DNA of 64,000 bases from Verrucomicrobiales bacterium (GCA_029940475.1 JAPYUT010000010.1:1-64000); one strand, 5' to 3'; positions 57,004 to 64,000 are shown, counted from the stretch's first letter. Notes: generated from the letters alone by a model not told the origin. Made by a program: numbers and translations.

Positions 57004-57204
57004 ATGACCTTCCATTTACTCGCATTCCTCGGTGGACCAGAAATTCTCTGGGTTCTCCTGATTTTGGTTCTTCTCTTCGGAGCCAAGAAACTTCCCAAAC
57101 TCGCACGCGGCCTCGGACAAGCCCAAAGCGAGTTCAAAAAAGCTCGCATTGAAGCCAAGCGTGAAATGGAGGATGAGTCCAAGGAATCTTCAGAAGAATC
57201 CTAA
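57004..57204 (+). CDS. tatA: Twin-arginine translocase subunit TatA/TatE-like (1)
   Basis: ATG 57004 starts a 66-residue protein. A short TM helix ([20 protein letters not shown]) is followed by the hinge [14 protein letters not shown], then an amphipathic helix ([18 protein letters not shown]) and an acidic tail. TatA-type proteins form the variable pore of the Tat system, which exports folded proteins such as the oxidoreductase at 4554. A second paralog follows 35 bp downstream. No tatC is in the window. Confidence 0.94.
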   Translation: MTFHLLAFLGGPEILWVLLILVLLFGAKKLPKLARGLGQAQSEFKKARIEAKREMEDESKESSEES

Positions 57205-57239
57205 CCTGCTCTTACCAATAAGCCTCAGCATAGTAATAT

Positions 57240-57536
57240 ATGAGCCTCAATTTACTCGCATTTGTCATGCCCGGCGGCCCGGAGATGATTTTCATCTTTG
57301 TCATCGTCCTATTGCTTTTTGGCGCAAAAAAGCTACCCCAACTAGCTCGGGGTGTCGGTAAAAGTGCCGGGGAATTCAAGAAAGCAAAAGCTGAGTTCGA
57401 GAACGAGATCAAGTCTGCCGTTGACGAAGCAGAGCATGATGACATTGAAGCGCAACCCAAGGAGGATGCGCCCCCGAAAGTAACGACCCCTAAGATTGCG
57501 GACACCTCGGAAATCGATACCGAGAAAGCATCTTAA
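57240..57536 (+). CDS. Twin-arginine translocase subunit TatA/TatB-like (2)
   Basis: A 98-residue product. TM helix MIFIFVIVLLLFGAKK, hinge FGAKKLPQLARGVG, amphipathic helix (KSAGEFKKAKAEFENEI), then a longer acidic, Pro/Thr-rich tail. It is similar to the neighbouring TatA over the first 50 residues, so the pair arose by duplication. The longer tail may mark a TatB-like role, but the FGAKKLP hinge is TatA-like. A strong hairpin follows 35 bp after the stop. Confidence 0.92.
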   Translation: MSLNLLAFVMPGGPEMIFIFVIVLLLFGAKKLPQLARGVGKSAGEFKKAKAEFENEIKSAVDEAEHDDIEAQPKEDAPPKVTTPKIADTSEIDTEKAS

Positions 57537-57570
57537 CGGGAATTCTCTCGATAGCGCGTATCCCCGTACA

Positions 57571-57594
57571 TTTCAGGCTTGCCCAAGCCTGAAA
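57571..57594 (+). terminator. Hairpin downstream of the tat pair
   Basis: TTTCAGGCTT-GCCC-AAGCCTGAAA is a perfect 10-bp stem with a 4-nt loop, 35 nt after the second tat gene. A clean T-run is lacking (CAAAATTGCACACTTTT follows). It is probably the end of the tat transcript. Confidence 0.6.
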
Positions 57595-57751
57595 CAAAAT
57601 TGCACACTTTTGCCAAGATTGCATTGATACTTTGGGGGGCTTGCGCTCAAAGGTGGTCGCAAGATCCAGCTAAAGATCAAGCTCTCCGACGCGTGTTCTG
57701 AAACTGACATTTAGCTTGTCCCAGATGGGCCTTACGCACACCATCGCAGCA

Positions 57752-58660
57752 ATGAACTTCAAGCATTTCGCTGCCGTTTCCATTCTACTGTGCCCCGTAT
57801 TCACTGTTCCTACATGGTCAGCAGAAGAATTTAATTTTGTCGCCTACAACCTGAAAAACTACCTGAAAATGGACCGTCGGGTTAACGGCGATCTTAAAAA
57901 GAACGCACCAAAACCGGCACATGAAATATCTCAGCTCATTGAAATTATAGTTTCAGCCAACCCCGCAGTCCTCGGGATATCCGAGATTGGGAGCCTTGAT
58001 GATTTTTCTGATTTTAAGAAAAAACTTGCTGCCGCCGGGCTCAACTACCCCCATGGCGAATTGACTCTTGCCGCTGACCCTGTGAGACACGTTGCGCTGC
58101 TGAGCAGATTCCCTATTATATCCCGTAATTCACAAACGACCCTCACGTATCGAATCGGTGACAAGTTGCTGCCATTTCAGCGCGGCATACTTGATGTGAC
58201 AATTCGACCGGCAAAAGACTATCGGTTGCGTTGCCTGGGACTTCACCTGAAGTCAAAACGGGAAGTTGAGCAAGCCGACCAGGCACTTATGCGACGCAAT
58301 GAAGCGGAACTGCTTCGTTCTCATATTGACGGCATTCTAAAGGAATCCCCAGCTACTAATCTGCTGGTATTTGGAGACTTTAACGAAACGCGCAACGAAC
58401 TTCCCATCAAGGTCATCCGCGGCCGTTACGGAAGCGCTGCAGGACTAACCGACATCCAGCTAAAGGATGATCGGGGAGAGAGTTGGACCTATTACTGGCG
58501 CTATGCAGATCAATACTCAAGATTCGACTTCATTTTTGCCAGCAAGGGACTTCTGCCTGAAATCAATAAAGATCAATCCCACATTCGATCTGACCCAAAT
58601 TGGTTTACGGCCAGTGATCATCGGCCCTTGGTTGTTAAAATCTTACCCGATGAGAGCTGA
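57752..58660 (+). CDS. Exported endonuclease/exonuclease/phosphatase (EEP) family protein
   Basis: ATG 57752 is chosen because it places the signal peptide MNFKHFAAVSILLCPVFTVP at the N-terminus; TTG 57716 and ATG 57725 are upstream alternatives. The product is about 302 residues. EEP motifs: FVAYNLKNYL (metal Asn), LGISEIGSLDD (catalytic Glu), LGLHLKSKR, VFGDFNETRNEL (Asp/Asn pair) and ASDHRPLVVKIL (Asp-His). It is probably a periplasmic nuclease or phosphodiesterase; the substrate is unknown. Confidence 0.9.
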   Translation: MNFKHFAAVSILLCPVFTVPTWSAEEFNFVAYNLKNYLKMDRRVNGDLKKNAPKPAHEISQLIEIIVSANPAVLGISEIGSLDDFSDFKKKLAAAGLNYPHGELTLAADPVRHVALLSRFPIISRNSQTTLTYRIGDKLLPFQRGILDVTIRPAKDYRLRCLGLHLKSKREVEQADQALMRRNEAELLRSHIDGILKESPATNLLVFGDFNETRNELPIKVIRGRYGSAAGLTDIQLKDDRGESWTYYWRYADQYSRFDFIFASKGLLPEINKDQSHIRSDPNWFTASDHRPLVVKILPDES

Positions 58661-58772
58661 AATACCGCCTATTGCTGCCTGTAATCGTATAAATTCACGG
58701 ATTTCAGCCATCTTTAATGACATTCCCTGATCTCTTCAAATTGGTGAATTTGTAGAAACCATAAAATATTTG

Positions 58773-58801
58773 TTTACATTAATTATAGTTATTATTATAT
58801 T
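58773..58801 (+). promoter_or_regulatory. Putative sigma-70 promoter for the PAS-kinase gene
   Basis: TTTACA (58773-58778), a 17-bp spacer, and TATATT (58796-58801) each match the consensus at 5 of 6 positions. The predicted start near 58808 lies about 10 nt before ATG 58818. The region is strongly AT-rich, so a chance match is possible, but the spacing is ideal. Confidence 0.45.
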
Positions 58802-58817
58802 TATTTATAATTTAACT

Positions 58818-59927
58818 ATGAATGCAGGGATTGAGAATCCGATGGCGAACCCGAAGTTGGCCTCAGAGAGTTTCAAGAGTTTGTTCACAAACTCTCCAAC
58901 CGCCATGCTCGTCGAAGGTGCAGATGGCGATGTAAGGGACGCCAATGCAAGTGCCTGCGACTTGTTTGGATCAAGTCGCACAGAAATCATCGGACGAAAG
59001 TCATCTGAACTTATTCCAGGCAAACTTCCATTCTCCTCAATCGAAGGCGGTGCACCGCGCAATGGGTCGCTACTTAGCTCGAAGGGATCCCCTCCCATGG
59101 ATGTTTCCCTGCACAGTGCCCCTATCGACACCGAGTCAGGAAAAGCCGCCCTGATCTCGATTTGGCCAACATCACAAACTCAATCCCGGTTTGCGTCAGC
59201 TAATCCTCAGGCGGATGCATCACAGGACACCGAATTTAATAACGTGCAGCGTGCCTCAGAACACATAGCCAACTTCATTTCAGACAGCATGACTCCCATT
59301 CAGGGATTTGTTTCCCTTGCACAGAATGACCTCAAGAAGGGACGTATTCGGAGCGTGCATCTACAACAGATCGCTAAAGCCGCTGATCGCGGTGCAACTT
59401 TTGCCCGTGAACTGTTCAAGTTCAGCCGCCAAAAACCTGATAAGGTCGAGATAATCGCACCCGGGGCAATGCTTAATGAACTCCAGGTCGAGTTGATAAA
59501 AAGCGCCGGAGATTCTGTGACAATCCTCTTCAATACGTCCAAAAAAACTCCTGCAATTGGAATCACCCGGAACGATTTTCGTACAATTATGATACACGCC
59601 ATCCGCAACGCCACTGCGGGCGCCGACGGAGGCAGGAAAATTGAAATCGCCTGCACAGCAGAAACCGACAATTCCCCTCAGCCAACAGGCTCTTCAGGAT
59701 CCTTCGCTGTCATCCGTGTTACTGATGATGGCACCGGAATTGAAAGGGATATTTCCAAACACGCATTTGATCCGTTCTTCAGTCTCCCCGGACGTGATGA
59801 CCCTCACGGTTTGTGCTTCCCAACAATAAATCAATTAATGAAAAATTATGGTGGAAGCGCCCACCTGATTTCCCCTCCGGAAAAAGGAACTGTCCTGACT
59901 CTGTTATTCCCGGCATCTCGGCACTGA
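58818..59927 (+). CDS. PAS-domain histidine-kinase-like protein, degenerate (in frame with downstream receiver)
   Basis: ATG 58818 gives 369 residues. A PAS domain lies at about 16-115 (SLFTNSPTAMLVEGADGDVR). The dimerisation helix aligns HIANFISDSMTPIQGF with the usual G-I-A-H-D-F-N-N-L-L-T-x-I-x-G, so the phospho-accepting His is Asn152. The HATPase core keeps the N box (Asn264), DDGTGIE (303-309) and the F box DPFFS, but the G2 box G-T-G-L-G-L is replaced by DPHGLCF. It stops at a single TGA (59925-59927), after which the same frame runs through a complete receiver to 60416. It is either a disrupted hybrid kinase or an atypical non-phosphorylating sensor. Confidence 0.85.
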   Translation: MNAGIENPMANPKLASESFKSLFTNSPTAMLVEGADGDVRDANASACDLFGSSRTEIIGRKSSELIPGKLPFSSIEGGAPRNGSLLSSKGSPPMDVSLHSAPIDTESGKAALISIWPTSQTQSRFASANPQADASQDTEFNNVQRASEHIANFISDSMTPIQGFVSLAQNDLKKGRIRSVHLQQIAKAADRGATFARELFKFSRQKPDKVEIIAPGAMLNELQVELIKSAGDSVTILFNTSKKTPAIGITRNDFRTIMIHAIRNATAGADGGRKIEIACTAETDNSPQPTGSSGSFAVIRVTDDGTGIERDISKHAFDPFFSLPGRDDPHGLCFPTINQLMKNYGGSAHLISPPEKGTVLTLLFPASRH

Positions 59928-60416
59928 AGCTCCAGTAACTACGTATCTGCGGGCGCGGATGACAATATTCACTGGCCGGTTAACCTGGAGGAGAACGATC
60001 CTCAGAATCATGCGCCACCGGCGACTTCCTCTAAAGATCCGGGAGCAACAATTCTCGTTGTAGAGGATGAGGACACTGTCAGGGAAATGGTAATCCACAG
60101 CCTCCGTTATCTTGGCTATAATGTCCTTGAAGCTAGCAACGGTGAGCAGGGCCTTGCCATCAGTCGCGAGAACAGGGATCAAATTGACATGATCTTCACT
60201 GACATTGTGATGCCCCGCATCAGCGGGCCTGCAATGGTTTCCTCATTGAGGCAGGAACGAATTAATTCCCCCGTGCTTTACACCACCGGTTTCGCCGATC
60301 AGTCCGGAATAAGCGATAAAGACAACCTCATCATCAAGCCCTACACGACAAAATTACTTGCCGCCAAAATTCGCGAGATTCTCGATCACGCAAAAGCCCG
60401 GCCTCACTGTGCTTGA
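59928..60416 (+). CDS. Receiver (REC) domain, same frame as the upstream kinase, no start of its own
   Basis: After the TGA the frame is open for 162 codons. A linker of about 40 residues, rich in Asn, Pro and Ser, leads into ATILVVEDEDTVREM and a full receiver: acidic pair in VEDED, phospho-accepting Asp in MIFTDIVMP (base 60201), Thr in YTTGF and Lys in LIIKPY. The first in-frame ATG (60087) lies inside the first helix and would delete strand 1 and the acidic residues. No ATG, GTG or TTG lies between 59928 and 60086. Expression as an intact domain thus needs readthrough, a rare start codon, or an undamaged ancestral fusion. Confidence 0.75.
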   Translation, partial: SSSNYVSAGADDNIHWPVNLEENDPQNHAPPATSSKDPGATILVVEDEDTVREMVIHSLRYLGYNVLEASNGEQGLAISRENRDQIDMIFTDIVMPRISGPAMVSSLRQERINSPVLYTTGFADQSGISDKDNLIIKPYTTKLLAAKIREILDHAKARPHCA

Positions 60417-60422
60417 CTGCTC

Positions 60423-60992
60423 TTACGCCCCCGCCTCTTGACCTGCGCCTTTGTGGCCAAGGATTTTCACAGTCCTGTTGAGCTGTTCAAACTCAATCGG
60501 CTTCTTGATCACTGTCACCGGACCACTGGCGAGAATCTTACTGAGCGTTTCACTGTCAGGATAACCTGTAATAATAACAATCGGTAAATCCGGGTGGATA
60601 TCCTTGAGTTTTGCATACAGCTCATCCCCCGGAATATCAGGCAGTTTCAGGTCGAGAAAAACAAGGTCAAACCCCTGCTTTTCCGCATGCGCAATAGCCT
60701 CTGCCCCGGATCCCACGACAATTCTGCCAAATCCGGCCTTCTTCAAGAACTGCTTGAAGAGCGTCTGCAGCGCCGGATCGTCATCAACCACCAACACCGT
60801 TGGCTGCCCGCCTTCATCCTTCTTGAGAATCTCCGTATCCAAGAGGCTCCTCTTAATTCTCCAGCGCCCGCCAATTTGAATGGCCGGTAATTGCCCGCGC
60901 TGAACAAGATAGTAGACGGTGGGCAGCGGAATTCGAAGATATTCAGCAGTTTCCTTAACAGTCATTAACTCTGGAGCTTCTTCTTCAGGCAT
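60423..60992 (-). CDS. Response regulator: N-terminal excisionase-type HTH fused to receiver
   Basis: A 189-residue product. The HTH_17/excisionase-type DNA-binding domain is at 8-55: LMTVKETAEYLRIPLPTVYY (helices) and GGRWRIKRSLLD (wing). The receiver is at 65-180: acidic DDD70-72, phospho-accepting Asp114 in VFLDLKLPD, Thr142 and Lys164. The DNA-binding domain precedes the receiver, the reverse of OmpR/NarL types; this order is common in Verrucomicrobia-like genomes. It converges on the receiver ORF with a 6-bp gap. Promoter DNA upstream (60993-61378) contains repeated TTCTGAAAA motifs. Confidence 0.92.
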   Translation of the reverse strand: MPEEEAPELMTVKETAEYLRIPLPTVYYLVQRGQLPAIQIGGRWRIKRSLLDTEILKKDEGGQPTVLVVDDDPALQTLFKQFLKKAGFGRIVVGSGAEAIAHAEKQGFDLVFLDLKLPDIPGDELYAKLKDIHPDLPIVIITGYPDSETLSKILASGPVTVIKKPIEFEQLNRTVKILGHKGAGQEAGA

Positions 60993-61140
60993 TTTTTTTG
61001 ACGCTTTTGCGTGGAATAATTAAGATTATAATAAAAATTTATTTACTGAGTTCACAAACATCTGATGCCACTAGATGCTTGTTGAATGTTAATGATCACA
61101 TCAACTGGATGATCTGTAGCCCATTTGCCAAATTGACTTG

Positions 61141-61299
61141 TTCTGAAAATTATAGAAAGCTATTGCCACTGCAAGCTTTTTCTATATTTTTTATCATCAT
61201 TGCGTCAATCTCCAGCTTTTAGGACGAATTTTCTATAAATTGTGATTTTTTTCTGAAAATTAGAAGGATTTGCCCCCTAATGATCAATCTTTTTCAGAA
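61141..61299. repeat. Three copies of TTCTGAAAA (two direct, one inverted)
   Basis: TTCTGAAAATTA occurs at 61141-61152 and again at 61251-61262. The reverse complement TTTTCAGAA lies at 61291-61299. The second and third copies form an inverted pair with a 31-nt gap. The set lies upstream of both the HTH-receiver gene and the aminotransferase gene, as expected for regulator binding sites. Confidence 0.5.
61151..61192 (+). terminator. Intrinsic terminator with no plus-strand gene directly upstream
   Basis: TATAGAAA (61151-61158) pairs with TTTCTATA (61179-61186), extended by GCT/AGC with a 2-nt bulge, and is followed directly by T6 (61187-61192). This is a good Rho-independent terminator for plus-strand transcription. 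The only gene between it and the plus-strand receiver ORF is on the minus strand. Confidence 0.6.
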
Positions 61300-61378
61300 T
61301 GGACAATTGGCGTGTTGATTTTACGCCATCCTCGATGAAAGAGATTGCCCGTAAGACGATCACACTTTCATTCCCACC

Positions 61379-62458
61379 ATGCACGGAGACCACGTCAAAC
61401 TCTACATCCCCGGACCAATTGAGGTTTCAGGTGACACATTCCAGGCCATGTCAGCTCCCATGATCGGGCACCGCAGCAAGGACTTCGCTGCCCTTTACGA
61501 GAAAATTCATCCACAACTTCAGTCCTTATTCGGCACAACCCGCCCAGTCTATCTAAGCACCTCCTCCGCATGGGGGGTCATGGAAGCCGCAATAAGGAAC
61601 CTGGTTCAAAAGAAAGTACTTAATTGCTGTGGCGGCGCGTTCTCAGATAAGTGGCTGGATGTTTCCCTGCGTTGCGGCAAGCAGGCGGAAGCCATTCAGG
61701 TGGAGTGGGGCTCACCTATTGACCCCGTCGCCGTTGAACAAATGCTCGCCACTGGAGAATTTGACGTGGTCACGCTGGTGCACAATGAAACCTCAACCGG
61801 GGTGCAAAATCCACTAACCGAAATCGCGTCAGTCGTCGAAAAATTCCCAGATGTCTTGTTGGTTGTGGACACTGTTTCCTCGTTCTCGGCAGTCCCAATC
61901 GCTGCCGATGATCTTGGGATTGATGTTCTGCTGACCGGAAGTCAAAAAGCGCTTGCTCTCCCTCCAGGACTTTCACTTTTCACCGTTTCCGAGCAAGCGA
62001 TGGAACGTGCATCTGGCATTCACGACCGTGGTTATTATTTTGATTTCCTTGAATTCGAGAAAAATGCTCAAAAAATGATGACGCCTAGCACGCCGTGCAT
62101 CTCGCTGATTTACGGGTTGGCGTGGAAGCTTGAACAGATCCTCGATGAAGGCCCTGAAAAGCGTTACGCTCGTCACGAAAGGCTGAATGCAATGGTTCAT
62201 GACTGGGTTGATAGCCATGGCTTTAAGCACTTTGCCCCGGAGGGATACAGGTCAAAAACACTGACCTGTGTCGACAACAACCGCGGCATTGATCTTCCTG
62301 CATGGATACAGGCAATGCGGGAGAAACACTCCCTGGTGATTAATGGCGGTTACGGTAAAATTAAAGGTAAGACCTTCCGGATCTCCAATATGGGGGATGA
62401 GACTGATGAAACCATCAGTAGCATGCTAGACGCCCTAAGCGATACACTGCCTAGCTGA
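61379..62458 (+). CDS. Class V aminotransferase (alanine-glyoxylate/serine-pyruvate type)
   Basis: A 359-residue fold-type-I PLP enzyme. The N-terminal YIPGPIEVSGDTFQAM and MIGHRSKDF match the AGT/serine-glyoxylate family. VVDTVSSFSAVPI carries the cofactor Asp, and TGSQKALALPPGLSL the Schiff-base Lys. The C-terminus has NGGYGKIKGKTFRISNMGD. It interconverts an amino acid (alanine, serine) and glyoxylate or pyruvate. It stands alone, downstream of a long regulatory-looking region. Confidence 0.94.
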   Translation: MHGDHVKLYIPGPIEVSGDTFQAMSAPMIGHRSKDFAALYEKIHPQLQSLFGTTRPVYLSTSSAWGVMEAAIRNLVQKKVLNCCGGAFSDKWLDVSLRCGKQAEAIQVEWGSPIDPVAVEQMLATGEFDVVTLVHNETSTGVQNPLTEIASVVEKFPDVLLVVDTVSSFSAVPIAADDLGIDVLLTGSQKALALPPGLSLFTVSEQAMERASGIHDRGYYFDFLEFEKNAQKMMTPSTPCISLIYGLAWKLEQILDEGPEKRYARHERLNAMVHDWVDSHGFKHFAPEGYRSKTLTCVDNNRGIDLPAWIQAMREKHSLVINGGYGKIKGKTFRISNMGDETDETISSMLDALSDTLPS

Positions 62459-62510
62459 GCAATTGCAGGCATCTCTCACACACATGCTGCGTGCAGGGTG
62501 CAGAGGACCA

Positions 62511-63161
62511 CTAGTAAATCGGATGCCCCACCACGTCATCACCCGGACGTATCGAAAGCCCCTGCGGAACTTTAGCACTGTCAATATCCGCGAAGGATTT
62601 CCCCTCATCTACAACCTTGGTGATTTCAATTTCTCCAACGATAAACTTATCACGACGTATATTAAACCTCACCCCGGACTCAACACCCTTGGCTGATCCT
62701 GCATCAATAATAACAAACCCTTTACCGCCATCAACGGCCTTAATCTTTGCAATAGCAGGTGCTTCACGAATTTTCCGCTGCTCGGCAGTCAACGCCTTGC
62801 TCTCCTCCTCTTTCTTTTTACGTACACTTTCTAGGATTGCCTCCTTCTCTGCCTCCAGTGCAGACAAATTTGCACTGGTTGCGGCAGCCTTTAAGTCCAC
62901 CTCCTTGCGAAGTGTTGCGATTTCTGCTGCAAGTTTTGCATCCCCCTCCTGGCGTAGACGATCAAAATTATCCTGCATTTTTCGCTCATTAGCAGTAACC
63001 TGCTTACGATCGTCAAGGACCTGTTGCCGAAGATTATTGTTCTCCAGTTCGGCCTTTTTCCTCTCCTCCGTACCCTCCAGCCAACCTTTCCCCATATAAA
63101 GGGTGACAATGACTAAAAGACCGATAGTAGCTACAAGTGCACCTTTAGTAAGCTTATCCAT
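62511..63161 (-). CDS. Membrane-anchored coiled-coil protein with C-terminal beta domain, hypothetical
   Basis: A 216-residue product. TM helix ALVATIGLLVIVTLYMG is followed by a long charged coiled coil (about 32-128, with many Lys/Glu/Gln heptads). The C-terminal beta domain has AIAKIKAVDGGKGFVIIDAG, GVESGVRFNIRRDKF and VVDEGKSFADID, resembling the small barrels at the ends of MreC- or FlgT-like proteins. The overall plan (anchor, stalk, barrel) suggests a periplasmic structural role. The family is not named. It is divergent from ileS. Confidence 0.78.
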   Translation of the reverse strand: MDKLTKGALVATIGLLVIVTLYMGKGWLEGTEERKKAELENNNLRQQVLDDRKQVTANERKMQDNFDRLRQEGDAKLAAEIATLRKEVDLKAAATSANLSALEAEKEAILESVRKKKEEESKALTAEQRKIREAPAIAKIKAVDGGKGFVIIDAGSAKGVESGVRFNIRRDKFIVGEIEITKVVDEGKSFADIDSAKVPQGLSIRPGDDVVGHPIY

Positions 63162-63326
63162 AGTTTCAGTGAGGTTAGATGAAAGGAATCAGGCTCTGAC
63201 AACCCGGGCATAGAAGATATATCTCCTTCGCACGGGTTTCAACGTGAATTCCCACGATGCCCCCGTTGACCCCAAAATCCAGAGTGCTAAGTTCCGCGCT
63301 GCCAACAATCACTGGCCAACAAGGCA

Positions 63327-64000
63327 ATGAATTACAAAGACACCCTGAACCTCCCGCAAACTGAGTTCCCCATGCGGGCCAACCTGGTCGACAGCGAACC
63401 GAATCGGCTTAAGCGCTGGAATCAGCAGGAACTTTACCGGCGTATCCAGAAAGCCCGGAAAGATAGCTCATCCCCAAAGTATATACTGCACGATGGACCT
63501 CCGTTTGCCAACGGCGATGTGCACATGGGAACAGCGCTCAACAAACTCCTCAAAGACCTTGTGTTGAAATCAAAGACGATGGCCGGGTTTGAAACCCCCT
63601 ATGTGCCGGGATGGGATTGTCACGGACTGCCGATCGAATTCAAGGTCGTTCAACAGGCGCAAGGACTGGACGCACCAGAAATTCGCCGTCGCTGCGAAAA
63701 ATTCGCGCGTAAATTCATCGATATTCAGCGGCAATCCTTCCGCCGTCTCGGAGTCCTCGGGGAATGGGACAATCCCTACCTGACCCTCGATCCAGCTTAC
63801 GAAGCTGACATCATCCGTGTATTCGCAGGCATTGTCGACAAGGGCCTTGTCTATGCCAGTAAAAAACCCGTGCAGTGGAGTTATGGAGCCCACACTGCGC
63901 TCGCCGAGGCGGAAGTCGAGTATCAGGATATCATTGACCCTGCCGTATTCGTTAAATTTCCAATCACCTCCGGCCTGCTGGAAGGAGAAAGCTCATTTGT
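63327..64000 (+). CDS. ileS: Isoleucyl-tRNA synthetase, partial (5' part)
   Basis: ATG 63327 is preceded by AAGG 2-5 nt upstream. The first 224 codons are in the window; the frame is open at the edge. MNYKDTLNLPQTEFPMRANL, the class I signature region GPPFANGDVHMG, and GWDCHGLPIE (editing/catalytic core region) identify IleRS. It charges tRNA-Ile in the cytoplasm. No T-box leader is seen in the 165 bp upstream. Confidence 0.97.
   Translation, partial: MNYKDTLNLPQTEFPMRANLVDSEPNRLKRWNQQELYRRIQKARKDSSSPKYILHDGPPFANGDVHMGTALNKLLKDLVLKSKTMAGFETPYVPGWDCHGLPIEFKVVQQAQGLDAPEIRRRCEKFARKFIDIQRQSFRRLGVLGEWDNPYLTLDPAYEADIIRVFAGIVDKGLVYASKKPVQWSYGAHTALAEAEVEYQDIIDPAVFVKFPITSGLLEGESSF

Larger units (their letters stand above)
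60993..61378. other. 386-bp AT-rich intergenic region between divergent regulator and aminotransferase
   Basis: This region holds a hairpin plus T6 (61151-61192), three TTCTGAAAA motifs, and the inverted repeat TGGCGT-N9-ACGCCA (61308-61313/61323-61328). A TATAAT box at 61027 has TTGACG 23 bp upstream, which is too far apart for a normal promoter. A 74-codon frame at 60998-61222 has no protein-like character and crosses the hairpin. Confidence 0.6.

Noticed and set aside
60998-61222. Possible small gene of 74 codons in the intergenic region
   Set aside because: It runs through the hairpin-T6 terminator and the repeats, has no RBS and is not protein-like.
1-64000. tRNA, rRNA, CRISPR arrays, insertion sequences, prophage, toxin-antitoxin or defence islands
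   Set aside because: I scanned intergenic gaps and gene products by eye and found no such feature; gaps are mostly under 260 bp and hold no cloverleaf-like or repeat-spacer pattern. A covariance-model search was not possible here.

Overview
The window looks like chromosome from a Gram-negative member of the Verrucomicrobiota (Opitutae-like). This placement is an inference from gene content: a TAT-exported Gfo/Idh/MocA oxidoreductase, a giant secreted lamin-tail/CotH/beta-helix protein ending in a D-x-DGDG-x-x-N-x-x-EYA-type tail, response regulators with a small excisionase-type HTH fused in front of the receiver, LPS and outer-membrane genes (hldD, an LptE-like lipoprotein, a BamD-like TPR protein), and few clear Shine-Dalgarno sequences. 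I see no phage, insertion sequence, CRISPR array, tRNA or rRNA. Coding density is high, and four convergent gene pairs overlap at their 3' ends.

Layout. 1-6 kb: a partial PhoD-like phosphatase, a flotillin/NfeD pair, a XapX-domain membrane protein and a TAT-exported oxidoreductase. 6.3-17.5 kb: pyruvate carboxylase and a 2567-residue secreted multidomain protein. 17.8-22.9 kb: VanZ-like gene, then the tightly coupled run trpA-dapF-dapA-dapB-folK-panB (tryptophan, lysine/diaminopimelate, folate, pantothenate). 22.9-26.7 kb, minus strand: accA, a LysM protein with a degenerate L,D-transpeptidase-like tail, a conserved-looking unknown, acpP and an unknown membrane protein. 26.8-31.5 kb: thiH-thiS, an AI-2E-type permease, a small membrane protein and a TrmA/RlmD-type RNA methyltransferase. 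31.5-38.7 kb: a minus-strand operon (SAF-domain oxidoreductase, FAD oxidoreductase, DUF423) divergent from a D-2-hydroxyacid dehydrogenase and an MFS transporter, then a class IV aminotransferase and an EamA transporter. 38.7-42.2 kb: two tandem paralogous glycosyltransferases and obgE. 42.3-52.2 kb: second PhoD-like phosphatase and an envelope cluster (BamD-like, LptE-like, rsmI, a giant alpha-solenoid, alpha/beta hydrolase, hldD). 52.4-58.7 kb: serine protease, Ca2+/cation antiporter, hrpB, two TatA/B genes, an exported endonuclease/phosphatase-family protein. 58.8-61 kb: a signalling locus. 61.4-64 kb: class V aminotransferase, coiled-coil membrane protein and the 5' part of ileS.

The most unusual part is the signalling locus at 58.8-61.3 kb. 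A PAS-histidine-kinase gene and a complete receiver domain share one reading frame and are separated by a single TGA. No ATG, GTG or TTG is available to start the receiver intact. The kinase also has Asn where the phospho-accepting His should be and has lost the usual G2 box. It converges on an HTH-receiver regulator, whose upstream region holds three copies of TTCTGAAAA and an intrinsic terminator that serves no visible gene. Other items worth attention are the LysM/pseudo-L,D-transpeptidase, a trypsin-fold protease with an extra Cys/His cluster, and the giant secreted protein. Most of the remaining genes are ordinary housekeeping genes.
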